From Phocaeicola plebeius (lineage in GTDB: Bacteria; Bacteroidota; Bacteroidia; Bacteroidales; Bacteroidaceae), in NCBI GenBank assembly GCA_004558305.1, contig SFDG01000025.1, positions 1-29,048 on the forward strand: 29,048 nt of DNA, given 5' to 3'. Shown in pieces: positions 1-7,400 of the stretch (within the stretch, counting starts at the first letter, position 1; every line of letters starts with the position of its first letter). Made by a program: the position numbers and the translations under genes. The notes beneath the pieces are model-generated. The model did no database searches, was not told the DNA's origin, and saw only the letters and a program-made list of their open reading frames with translations.

Positions 1-116
1 TGAACATCTGCGCTAACGGCTTGCGTGTTATCAACAAGAAGGGCCTGGACGCTGCGCTGAACGAAGCTGTTGCCAAAGGTTATTGTGATTGGAAAACTAT
101 CAAAATTATTGGTTAA
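1..116 (+). CDS. rpmB: 50S ribosomal protein L28 (bL28), C-terminal part
   Basis: The reading frame is open from the window edge (first full codon at position 3) to the TAA at 114-116. It encodes about 37 residues beginning NICANGLRVINKKGLD and ending KTIKIIG, the usual C-terminal end of bL28 in Bacteroidetes. The 5' part lies outside the window. It is followed after 19 bp by rpmG, the common L28-L33 pairing, so the assignment rests on both sequence and context. Confidence 0.93.
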   Translation, partial: NICANGLRVINKKGLDAALNEAVAKGYCDWKTIKIIG

Positions 117-135
117 TTAAAAGGAGAGTAAAACT

Positions 136-324
136 ATGGCTAAGAAAGCTAAAGGAAATAGAGTACAGGTTATCCTTGAGTGCACAGAGATGAAGGATAG
201 CGGTATGCCGGGTACTTCTCGTTACATCACAACGAAGAACAGAAAGAATACCCCCGAAAGATTGGAACTGAAGAAGTACAATCCGATTTTGAAAAGAGTA
301 ACAGTTCACAAAGAAATTAAATAA
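136..324 (+). CDS. rpmG: 50S ribosomal protein L33 (bL33)
   Basis: This 62-residue basic protein begins MAKKAKGNRVQVILECTE and contains GTSRYITTKNRKNTPERLELKKYNP, split here as GTSRYITTKNRKNTP followed by ERLELKKYNP, which is diagnostic for bL33, a small protein of the large subunit near the E site. The Cys pair of zinc-binding L33 forms is absent (one Cys near the start), so this is the zinc-independent form. AAGGAG at 121-126 is a good Shine-Dalgarno sequence for the ATG at 136. It is co-transcribed with rpmB upstream and the DUF4295 gene 9 bp downstream. Confidence 0.96.
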   Translation: MAKKAKGNRVQVILECTEMKDSGMPGTSRYITTKNRKNTPERLELKKYNPILKRVTVHKEIK

Positions 325-333
325 TTGTAGACC

Positions 334-489
334 ATGGCAAAGAAAACAGTCGCAACCCTCCAGACAGGTAAAGAAGGACGTTCTTATACAAAGGTTATCA
401 AGATGGTAAAGTCGCCTAAGACAGGTGCTTACGTCTTCGACGAACAGATGGTTCCTAACGAAAAAGTTCAGGACTTCTTTAAGAAATAA
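334..489 (+). CDS. DUF4295 family small ribosome-associated protein
   Basis: A 51-residue basic protein starts MAKKTVATLQTGKEGRSYTK and ends NEKVQDFFKK. It matches the DUF4295 family, which is restricted to Bacteroidetes and almost always sits directly behind rpmB-rpmG. Its size, charge and linkage point to a ribosomal component; from memory, a structure of a Flavobacterium ribosome assigned such a protein to the large subunit (called bL38), but I cannot verify that here. It starts 9 bp after rpmG, with no strong ribosome binding site, and a terminator follows at once, making it the last gene of this ribosomal operon. Confidence 0.88.
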   Translation: MAKKTVATLQTGKEGRSYTKVIKMVKSPKTGAYVFDEQMVPNEKVQDFFKK

Positions 490-514
490 TCGCGTTCTAC
501 GCAATATGAAGCAT

Positions 515-554
515 AAAAAGTTCCTTTCACTATGAATGAGAGGAACTTTTTTTT
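515..554 (+). terminator. Intrinsic terminator of the rpmB-rpmG-DUF4295 operon
   Basis: The arms AAAAAGTTCCT (515-525) and AGGAACTTTTT (541-551) are exact complements, separated by a 15-nt loop and followed by a run of eight T (547-554). The A tract on the other side means it may also act weakly in reverse. Confidence 0.9.
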
Positions 555-583
555 GTGTGTCTTCAAGATTAGTTATATCTTTG
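552..583 (+). promoter_or_regulatory. Bacteroidetes-type promoter for ftsY
   Basis: TTTG at 552-555 and TATCTTTG at 576-583 are separated by exactly 20 bp, matching the Bacteroides -33/-7 consensus (TTTG and TAnnTTTG). The expected start of transcription near 590 gives a leader of about 20 nt before the ftsY ATG at 612. The -33 box is formed by the T tract of the upstream terminator. Confidence 0.7.
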
Positions 584-611
584 TGTCATAAACAGATAAT
601 ATCATTGTTGT

Positions 612-1577
612 ATGGGATTTTTTAGTTTTTTCTCGAAGGAAAAGAAAGAAACGCTCGATAAGGGCCTGTCGAAGACCAAGGAAAGTGTGTTCGGCAAAAT
701 CGCACGGGCCGTAGCTGGCAAGTCGAAAGTGGACGATGAGGTGCTGGACAATCTGGAGGAGGTACTGATTACATCGGATGTGGGCGTGGAGACTACGCTG
801 AAAATCATCAAGCGCATTGAGACCCGAGTGGCCAAGGACAAGTATATCAATACGCAGGAACTCAATAACATACTGCGCGAGGAGATTGCTGCCTTGCTGA
901 CAGAAAACAATTCGGCTGATGTGGATGATTTCGGGGTGCCTACTGACAAGAAACCCTATGTCATCATGGTGGTCGGTGTCAACGGAGTGGGCAAGACGAC
1001 TACCATCGGAAAGATGGCCTACCAGTTCAAGAAGGCAGGAAAATCGGTCTACCTCGGTGCGGCCGATACGTTCCGTGCGGCTGCCGTGGAGCAGCTGGTC
1101 ATTTGGGGCGAACGTGTAGGCGTGCCGGTAGTCAAGCAGAAGATGGGTTCCGACCCAGCTTCTGTGGCGTTTGACACGCTGAGTTCGGCAGTGGCCAACA
1201 AGGCCGATGTGGTCATCATCGATACGGCAGGCCGTCTGCACAACAAGGTGGGACTGATGAACGAACTGACGAAAATCAAAAAGGTGATGCAGAAAGTGGT
1301 GCCCGATGCGCCCCATGAAGTGTTGTTGGTACTGGACGGCTCTACCGGTCAGAACGCTTTTGAACAGGCCAAGCAGTTTACACTGGCAACCGAGGTGAAT
1401 GCCATGGCCATCACGAAGCTGGACGGTACGGCCAAAGGTGGTGTGGTCATCGGTATTTCAGACCAGTTCAAGATTCCTGTGAAATACATCGGTTTGGGAG
1501 AAGGCATGGAAGACTTGCAGATTTTCCGCCGCCGTGAGTTTGTGGATTCCCTGTTTGGTTCATCGGTAGAGCAATGA
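612..1577 (+). CDS. ftsY: Signal recognition particle receptor FtsY
   Basis: This is the SRP-receptor GTPase that docks ribosome-nascent chain-SRP complexes at the inner membrane and hands them to the Sec translocon. The 321 residues hold a short basic N-terminal segment, then the helical N domain (about 25-105), then the GTPase G domain: P-loop GVNGVGKTTT at about 121-130, DTAGR at about 204-208, and TKLDGTAKGG from about 268 (guanine specificity). The acidic A domain of E. coli FtsY is missing, as in many bacteria, so membrane contact probably relies on the amphipathic N-terminus (MGFFSFFSKEKKE). It overlaps rimO by 4 bp (ATGA), implying translational coupling. Confidence 0.97.
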   Translation: MGFFSFFSKEKKETLDKGLSKTKESVFGKIARAVAGKSKVDDEVLDNLEEVLITSDVGVETTLKIIKRIETRVAKDKYINTQELNNILREEIAALLTENNSADVDDFGVPTDKKPYVIMVVGVNGVGKTTTIGKMAYQFKKAGKSVYLGAADTFRAAAVEQLVIWGERVGVPVVKQKMGSDPASVAFDTLSSAVANKADVVIIDTAGRLHNKVGLMNELTKIKKVMQKVVPDAPHEVLLVLDGSTGQNAFEQAKQFTLATEVNAMAITKLDGTAKGGVVIGISDQFKIPVKYIGLGEGMEDLQIFRRREFVDSLFGSSVEQ

Positions 1578-2872
1578 GGAAGAATACGATAGACATCATT
1601 ACGTTGGGCTGTTCGAAGAATCTGGTAGATTCGGAAAAGCTGATGAAGCAGTTGGAGAAGAACGGCTACAAGGTGACCCATGATGCGGAACATCCGCAGG
1701 GGGAAATTGCCGTAATCAATACCTGCGGATTCATAGGTGACGCCAAGGAGGAATCCATTAACCTGATTCTGGAATTCTGCCAGGCCAAGGAGGAAGGACG
1801 ATTGAAGAAGCTCTTTGTGATGGGTTGTCTTTCTGAACGTTACTTGAAGGAACTGCAGGTGGAGATCCCGCAGGTCGACAAGTTTTACGGCAAGTTCAAC
1901 TGGAACGAGTTGCTGAAGGATCTCGGCAAGACCTATCACTGGGACGATGCGACCAGCCGTCACCTGACGACTCCCCGTCATTACGCGTACCTGAAGATAT
2001 CCGAGGGATGCGACCGTAAGTGCTCTTACTGCGCCATTCCCATCATTACGGGACGACACGTTTCCCGCCCGATGGAGGAAATTCTGGACGAAGTGCGGAG
2101 TCTGGTGGCCGAAGGGGTCAAGGAGTTCCAGGTCATTGCGCAAGAACTGACTTATTACGGCGTGGACCTCTACCAGCGGCAGATGTTGCCGGAACTGATT
2201 GAGCGGATGGCTGCCATTCCCGGTGTGGAGTGGATTCGTCTGCACTATGCCTATCCCGCCCATTTCCCGACCGACCTGTTCCGGGTGATGCGTGAACACG
2301 ACAATGTGTGCAAGTACATGGACATTGCCTTGCAGCACATCAGCGACCCGGTGCTGGAGAAGATGCGCCGTCATGTGACGAAAGAGGAAACCTATGCGCT
2401 CATCGAACAATTTCGCCGGGAGGTGCCGGGTATCCATTTGCGTACCACGTTGATGGTCGGTCATCCCGGTGAGACGGAGCAGGCCTTCGAGGAACTGAAA
2501 GACTTTGTCCGCAAGGCGCGTTTCGACCGGATGGGGGCTTTCGCCTATTCGGAAGAAGAGGGCACGTATTCGGCGGAAGCTTATGAAGACGATATTCCTC
2601 AGGAGGTAAAGCAGCAGCGATTGGATGAGCTGATGGAAATCCAGCAGGGAATATCGGCTGAACTGAGTCATGCCAAGATCGGGCAGACCCTGAAAATCAT
2701 TATCGACCGCAAGGAGGGCGAATATTTTGTAGGGCGTACCGAATTCGATTCGCCGGAAGTGGATCCGGAAGTGCTGGTGAAGGACGAAGGCCAGGCGTTG
2801 GTGATAGGCGAGTTCTATAAGGCAACGGTGGTGGATGCCGATGATTTCGACCTGTATGCTGAAATTCGCTGA
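1574..2872 (+). CDS. rimO: Ribosomal protein S12 methylthiotransferase RimO
   Basis: RimO is a radical-SAM enzyme that methylthiolates an Asp of ribosomal protein S12 using two [4Fe-4S] clusters. The 432 residues have an N-terminal UPF0004 domain with the three cluster cysteines C13 (LGCSKN), C51 (NTCGF) and C85 (MGCLS), a radical-SAM core with C146, C150 and C153 in GCDRKCSYC, and a C-terminal TRAM domain (about 365-432). LGCSKNLVDSE favours RimO over the tRNA enzymes MiaB and MtaB. It overlaps ftsY by 4 bp and is 29 bp from the next gene, so it belongs to the ftsY operon. Confidence 0.95.
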   Translation: MRKNTIDIITLGCSKNLVDSEKLMKQLEKNGYKVTHDAEHPQGEIAVINTCGFIGDAKEESINLILEFCQAKEEGRLKKLFVMGCLSERYLKELQVEIPQVDKFYGKFNWNELLKDLGKTYHWDDATSRHLTTPRHYAYLKISEGCDRKCSYCAIPIITGRHVSRPMEEILDEVRSLVAEGVKEFQVIAQELTYYGVDLYQRQMLPELIERMAAIPGVEWIRLHYAYPAHFPTDLFRVMREHDNVCKYMDIALQHISDPVLEKMRRHVTKEETYALIEQFRREVPGIHLRTTLMVGHPGETEQAFEELKDFVRKARFDRMGAFAYSEEEGTYSAEAYEDDIPQEVKQQRLDELMEIQQGISAELSHAKIGQTLKIIIDRKEGEYFVGRTEFDSPEVDPEVLVKDEGQALVIGEFYKATVVDADDFDLYAEIR

Positions 2873-2901
2873 ACTGATACGGACAATAAGGAGGTGAGTA
2901 C

Positions 2902-3195
2902 ATGAACTACAAGGAATATCTGGAAGTATTGGCTCGACAGACGGACATGACCGTGGAGCAGGCGGGTGTGCTGGCAGCTTCGGTGGCGGATGCTATCGGA
3001 CAGGAGTTGCAGGAGGGTCATGAGGTGTGTATCGAAGGCTTCGGCTCGTTTGTCGTCGACAAGGAGCTGGAACATATCGCGTGGAATCCCGTTACAGGCC
3101 AGCGGATGCTGGTCCCGCCTCGGTTAGTGGTACAATTTCATCCGAACGGATGGCTGACAGATTCTCCCTCGAATAATCTTTCGGAACATGAGTGA
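2902..3195 (+). CDS. HU/IHF-family DNA-binding protein
   Basis: A 97-residue protein with the HU/IHF fold: N-terminal helices (TDMTVEQAGVLAASVADAI), then GFGSFVVDKE and the beta-arm region WNPVTGQRMLVPP, close to the usual NP-TG arm tip. The usual RxxRxGRNP arm is altered to a less basic ELEHIAWNP, so DNA contacts may differ from canonical HU. AAGGAGGTG at 2888-2896 is an unusually complete Shine-Dalgarno sequence for this phylum and fixes the ATG. It overlaps the next gene, also HU-like, by 8 bp; the two may form a heterodimer. It is a divergent HU paralogue and not the housekeeping HU. Confidence 0.85.
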   Translation: MNYKEYLEVLARQTDMTVEQAGVLAASVADAIGQELQEGHEVCIEGFGSFVVDKELEHIAWNPVTGQRMLVPPRLVVQFHPNGWLTDSPSNNLSEHE

Positions 3196-4162
3196 GAGAA
3201 TGACGCTGCAGACATTGGCCCGGAAGTTGGCCGAACGGCATGGACTGGCTTTGAATGAAGCGGAGCTTTTTGTCGGACAGTTCTTTACGCAGCTGGCTGA
3301 AGGCTTGCAAGCAGACCAATACGTGAAAGTCAAAGGACTGGGGACATTCAAGTTAATGATGGCCGACGGCCGCCGGCAGGTCATTTTCCAGCCGGACGCT
3401 TTGTTGGGTGAGGGCGTTAACAAACCGTTTGCCCACTTTGAGCCGGTCGTGCTGAAGGAAATCACTCATTTCCCTGATCTGGAAGAACCGGTGCCGGCCA
3501 CGGCTACACCGCCTGTTGCGGAGGAGGCTGAAACTCCAGCCGTAGCCGAGGTGGAGGAGGCTGTCGCTCCGCCGTTATCACCGGACGAACCTGAAACACC
3601 CGTCGCTACCGCCGGAGAGCAGGTAGAAGTATCGACGGATGCTCCGGCCCGCCACTTACTCCGGTTGCCTTGGTGCATGATGGCCACGTTGTTGTTGGTC
3701 GGTGTGCTGGTCGGGGGCGGAATCGTTTGGGCACTTTTGTCGGGACGCCGGTACATCCCTGCTTCTGTCGAGAAGGTCCTGCTCACCGTGGCCGATACGG
3801 CCCGTACGAAAGCACTGCAGGCGGTTGCACAGGAAGATACGGTCGTTACGGCCGATTCGGCTACGACGGCTGCTGCCGCCGGCGGGAAGGACCACCCGGC
3901 AGCTTCCGTCCCGTTGCCCGTCGCATCGCCGGAACGGAAAGTGCTGTCCGATACGGTGAAGTACCGCATTAAGGGAACGTTGGCAACGCACACCATTCAG
4001 CCCGGTGAGAGCCTCGTCAAGCTGGCCAGAAAGTACTACGGAAACAAGCAGTTGTGGACCTATCTGGTCAGTTATAACAAGGATATTCTTCCTGACGCCG
4101 ATCATGTGGCGGTCGGCCTGACGGTTCGGGTTCCTGATTTGGAACCGGTCGCCGGTCCCTGA
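3188..4162 (+). CDS. Membrane-spanning HU-domain / LysM-domain protein
   Basis: Three parts can be read in the 324 residues. Residues 1-95 are HU-like (LQTLARKLAERHGLALNEAE, then VKVKGLGTFKLM), with a degenerate arm. Residues 96-158 are a Pro/Glu/Ala-rich linker. A single hydrophobic segment (about 158-182, CMMATLLLVGVLVGGGIVWALL) follows, then a low-complexity linker and a C-terminal LysM domain (about 267-318: HTIQPGESLVKLARKYYGN, ending VRVPDL). With no signal peptide, the expected topology is HU in the cytoplasm and LysM in the periplasm. LysM binds N-acetylglucosamine-containing glycans such as peptidoglycan, so the protein could tie DNA, or the HU partner encoded just upstream, to the wall; this is inference. 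A second ATG lies 12 bp downstream at 3200. Confidence 0.85.
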   Translation: MSERMTLQTLARKLAERHGLALNEAELFVGQFFTQLAEGLQADQYVKVKGLGTFKLMMADGRRQVIFQPDALLGEGVNKPFAHFEPVVLKEITHFPDLEEPVPATATPPVAEEAETPAVAEVEEAVAPPLSPDEPETPVATAGEQVEVSTDAPARHLLRLPWCMMATLLLVGVLVGGGIVWALLSGRRYIPASVEKVLLTVADTARTKALQAVAQEDTVVTADSATTAAAAGGKDHPAASVPLPVASPERKVLSDTVKYRIKGTLATHTIQPGESLVKLARKYYGNKQLWTYLVSYNKDILPDADHVAVGLTVRVPDLEPVAGP

Positions 4163-4225
4163 CAGAAGCCCGGGCATACCGGTGGCAGAAGCACCCTGCT
4201 TTTAAAATTCTTTAGTCCAATAAGA

Positions 4226-4260
4226 CTTAAAAAGCCGTGGGCAGGAAGCGTTTTTAAAGA
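4226..4260 (+). terminator. Possible weak terminator after the HU-LysM gene
   Basis: CTTAAAAAGC (4226-4235) and GCGTTTTTAAAG (4248-4259) are near-complementary around a 12-nt loop, with the T run inside the second arm. The stem is A/T-rich and has bulges, so strength is uncertain. Another small hairpin, GCAG/CTGC followed by TTTT, lies at 4185-4203. Confidence 0.35.
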
Positions 4261-4266
4261 ATATTA

Positions 4267-4298
4267 GTTGTTTCTGTTCATTTATTGCCGTAATTTTG
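4267..4298 (+). promoter_or_regulatory. Bacteroidetes-type promoter for the moxR-bat operon
   Basis: GTTG at 4267-4270 (one mismatch to TTTG) and a full TAnnTTTG match, TAATTTTG, at 4291-4298 are 20 bp apart. Transcription would start near 4305, about 70 nt before the moxR ATG. No other match to the full pattern was noticed in front of the downstream genes of this cluster. Confidence 0.65.
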
Positions 4299-4374
4299 GC
4301 TTCGAAATAAATGGGTTCCCTGCGGGGAGCCGGAAGACAGAAAAAATTGAAACTATTACTACAAAAAAAGAATT

Positions 4375-5370
4375 ATGGCTGAAGCTATTGACATTCGTGA
4401 GTTGAACGAACGTATTGAACGCCAGAGTGCGTTCGTTACCAATTTGATGACCGGCATGGACCAAGTGATTGTCGGTCAGAAGCACCTGGTGGAATCGTTA
4501 TTGATCGGTCTGTTGAGCGATGGTCACATCCTGCTCGAAGGTGTCCCGGGTCTGGCAAAGACATTGGCCATCAAGACCTTGGCATCGTTGATTGATGCCA
4601 AATACAGTCGTATACAGTTTACGCCCGACTTGCTCCCTGCCGACGTAGTGGGCACCATGATATACAGTCAGAAAGAGGAGAAGTTCCTCGTCAACAAAGG
4701 TCCTGTGTTTGCCAATTTCGTATTGGCCGATGAAATCAACCGTGCTCCTGCCAAGGTGCAGAGTGCCTTGCTGGAAGCCATGCAGGAGCGTCAGGTGACC
4801 TTGGGCAAGGAAACGTTCGAACTGCCTCGTCCTTTCCTGGTACTGGCTACGCAGAACCCCATCGAACAGGAGGGTACCTATCCGTTGCCCGAAGCCCAGG
4901 TGGACCGTTTCATGCTGAAAGTCATCATTGACTATCCGAAACTGGAAGAGGAGAAGAAAATCATGCGCCAGAACATCAGCGGCGAAAAGGTGAACGTCCG
5001 GCCGATTCTGAAGTCGGAAGACATCCTGGACGCCCGTGGAGTGGTGCGTCAGGTCTACTTGGACGAAAAAATCGAGCAGTACATTGCCGATATTGTCTTT
5101 GCCACCCGTTATCCGGAGCAGTACGGTCTGAAGGAACTGAAGAGCCTGATTGGTTTCGGCGGATCTCCGCGTGCCTCCATCAATCTGGCACTGGCTGCCC
5201 GTACCTATGCCTTCATCAAGCGGCGCGGTTATGTGATTCCGGAGGATGTACGTGCCGTGGCTCATGATGTATTGCGCCATCGTATCGGACTGACCTACGA
5301 AGCCGAGGCCACCAACGTGACGTCGGACGAAATCGTGAGCAAGATTCTCAACAAGGTGGAAGTACCCTAA
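4375..5370 (+). CDS. MoxR-family AAA+ ATPase
   Basis: MoxR ATPases are chaperone-like AAA+ proteins that work with VWA-domain partners encoded beside them. The 331 residues contain Walker A GVPGLAKT at 56-63, Walker B VLADEINR with D119-E120, sensor-1 ATQNP, the arginine-finger region EAQVDRFMLK, and a C-terminal lid with GGSPRASINLALAARTYA. It is the first gene of a nine-gene run (4375-13509) containing four VWA/BatD-type membrane genes, as in bat operons. The ATG at 4375 follows an A-rich leader and not a strong Shine-Dalgarno sequence, which is usual for the phylum. Confidence 0.94.
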   Translation: MAEAIDIRELNERIERQSAFVTNLMTGMDQVIVGQKHLVESLLIGLLSDGHILLEGVPGLAKTLAIKTLASLIDAKYSRIQFTPDLLPADVVGTMIYSQKEEKFLVNKGPVFANFVLADEINRAPAKVQSALLEAMQERQVTLGKETFELPRPFLVLATQNPIEQEGTYPLPEAQVDRFMLKVIIDYPKLEEEKKIMRQNISGEKVNVRPILKSEDILDARGVVRQVYLDEKIEQYIADIVFATRYPEQYGLKELKSLIGFGGSPRASINLALAARTYAFIKRRGYVIPEDVRAVAHDVLRHRIGLTYEAEATNVTSDEIVSKILNKVEVP

Positions 5371-5395
5371 ACCCTGACGAAAGGAGTGTGACGGA

Positions 5396-6265
5396 ATGGA
5401 AACAAGTGAACTCTTGAAACGTGTGCGCCAGATTGAAATCAAGACGCGCGGGCTTTCGAGCAATATCTTTGCCGGCCAGTATCATTCGGCCTTCAAGGGC
5501 AGGGGTATGGCCTTTTCGGAAGTCCGCGAGTACCAATATGGTGACGACGTGCGAGACATTGACTGGAACGTGACGGCCCGCTTTGACAAACCTTTCGTGA
5601 AAGTGTTCGAGGAAGAACGTGAACTGACCGTCATGTTGCTCGTCGATGTGTCCAACAGCCTGGATTTCGGAACGGTGAAGCAGCTCAAGCGCGAAATGCT
5701 GACGGAGATTGCGGCGACCATCGCTTTTTCAGCCATACAGAACAATGATAAGATCGGTGTCATTTTCTTTTCGGACAAGATCGAGAAATTCATCCCTCCG
5801 AAAAAAGGCAGGAAGCACATTCTGTACATCATCCGTGAGTTGATTGATTTCCAGCCTGAAAGTCAGCGAACGGATATCCAGTGTGCTATCGAGTACCTGA
5901 CCAACAGCCTGAAGAAGCGGTGTACGGCATTCATGCTGAGCGACTTTCTCGATGAACACGACTATGGGAATGCGCTGACCATTGCCAACCGCAAGCACGA
6001 TGTCGTGGCCATCCAGGTCTACGACCGCCGGCTGGAGCAGTTGCCCGATGTGGGGCTGATGAAGGTGCGCGACGCCGAGACGGGACATGAGCAGTGGATT
6101 GACACTTCCTCGAAGAAGTTGCGCCATGCTCATCATGACTGGTGGCTGGAACGCCGCCAGCAACTGAACGACCTTTTCACGCACAGCAATGTGGATGCCG
6201 TTTCGGTGCGGACCGACCAGGATTATGTCAAGGCGTTGCTGAACTTATTTGCTAAAAGAAATTGA
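5396..6265 (+). CDS. DUF58 domain protein with VWA-type fold
   Basis: A soluble 289-residue protein with the DUF58 signature REYQYGDDVRDIDWNVTAR (residues 44-62) and an embedded VWA-like fold whose MIDAS metal motif is D84-V-S86-N-S88. DUF58 proteins are the usual direct partner of MoxR ATPases. No transmembrane segment is visible, so it is probably cytoplasmic and may link the ATPase to the membrane Bat proteins. GAAAGGAG about 10 bp before the ATG is a good ribosome binding site. The stop codon is 13 bp before the next start. Confidence 0.92.
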   Translation: METSELLKRVRQIEIKTRGLSSNIFAGQYHSAFKGRGMAFSEVREYQYGDDVRDIDWNVTARFDKPFVKVFEEERELTVMLLVDVSNSLDFGTVKQLKREMLTEIAATIAFSAIQNNDKIGVIFFSDKIEKFIPPKKGRKHILYIIRELIDFQPESQRTDIQCAIEYLTNSLKKRCTAFMLSDFLDEHDYGNALTIANRKHDVVAIQVYDRRLEQLPDVGLMKVRDAETGHEQWIDTSSKKLRHAHHDWWLERRQQLNDLFTHSNVDAVSVRTDQDYVKALLNLFAKRN

Positions 6266-6278
6266 GGGAAAAACAGAG

Positions 6279-7379
6279 ATGAAACATTACCTATTTACGA
6301 AAGGCAGAAACGGGCTTAGGACCGTGTGCTGTGTCGCTGCCTGGCTGGTAGCGGTCGTGGCTTCGGCACAGGTGTCGGTGGAGGCCACCATTGATTCGCT
6401 GCAACTGCTGATAGGCGAGCAGACGAAAATCCGGCTGGAGGTCAGCCTGAATGCCAACGACCCGCTGAGCCTGCCTTTGCTGAAAGATACCCTGGTGACA
6501 GGAGTGGAAATACTGGAAGTGGCCAAGCCTGACACCCAACGGCTGAACAACGGGAAGCGTTGGGTGGTTTCGCAGGAGTATTTGGTGACATCGTTCGACT
6601 CGGCATTGTATTACCTGCCTCCTTTTGAAGTCAAGGTGAACGGCCAGCCCTACCTGTCGAAGGCATTGGCGCTGAAGGTCTATTCGGTGCCGGTAGATAC
6701 CTTGCATCCCGACCAGTTCTTCGGTCCGAAGACAGTCCGTGCAGTGCCGTTGACCTGGGACGATGTGTCGGCCCTGGTCTATGCCGTACTGGCAATGCTG
6801 GTTCTGGGGGCCGTAGCTGTCTTCTTTGTCATCCGCTACCGGAACAACAAGCCGATTATCAAGATTATCAAGGTGCAGCCCAAGCTGCCGCCCCACCTGG
6901 CTGCCATGCAGCAGATTGAACAGATCAAGGCCGACAAGGCGGTGCAGCGGGAGAATCCCAAGTTGTATTATACGGAACTGACGGAAGTCATCCGTACCTA
7001 CATCCGGGAACGTTTCGGCTTCAATGCATTGGAAATGACTTCGTCTGAAATCATCGAGCGACTCCTGCAGGAGAAAGACAACAACTCGATTGCCGACTTG
7101 AAGCGGTTGCTGGAAACGGCTGACCTCGTGAAGTTTGCCAAACATGCACCGCTGATGAACGAGAATGACATGAACCTGCTGAATGCCATCGACTTCATCA
7201 ATGAGACAAAGCTGGAGGAAGACCCTCATGCGAAAAAGGAACCGACAGAAATCAAGGTGGAGGAGAAGCGGTCGAAGCGGGGACGGATGGTCTTGATGGC
7301 CAGCATTGCGGTGACTGCAGCCGGTGCAGCGGTGGCCCTTTATGTGGCCGTACGGCAAATCATCGACCTGTTCTTTTAA
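6279..7379 (+). CDS. BatD-like membrane protein (periplasmic domain, TM, cytoplasmic tail)
   Basis: The ATG at 6279 gives 366 residues starting with a signal-like hydrophobic segment that ends VVASAQ. A periplasmic beta-rich domain (about 32-165) is followed by a transmembrane helix (about 170-188, LVYAVLAMLVLGAVAVFFVI), a cytoplasmic helical part with YYTELTEVIRTYIRERFGF and a second hydrophobic segment at the extreme C-terminus. The helical part resembles the tail of BatD encoded at 10159 (FYDEVLKALWGYMSDKL), so the two probably share a module. I know no agreed gene symbol. An in-frame TTG at 6249 would overlap the previous gene and is less likely as the start. Confidence 0.82.
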   Translation: MKHYLFTKGRNGLRTVCCVAAWLVAVVASAQVSVEATIDSLQLLIGEQTKIRLEVSLNANDPLSLPLLKDTLVTGVEILEVAKPDTQRLNNGKRWVVSQEYLVTSFDSALYYLPPFEVKVNGQPYLSKALALKVYSVPVDTLHPDQFFGPKTVRAVPLTWDDVSALVYAVLAMLVLGAVAVFFVIRYRNNKPIIKIIKVQPKLPPHLAAMQQIEQIKADKAVQRENPKLYYTELTEVIRTYIRERFGFNALEMTSSEIIERLLQEKDNNSIADLKRLLETADLVKFAKHAPLMNENDMNLLNAIDFINETKLEEDPHAKKEPTEIKVEEKRSKRGRMVLMASIAVTAAGAAVALYVAVRQIIDLFF

Positions 7380-7400
7380 TCTTAAAAATGAGTGTGGACT

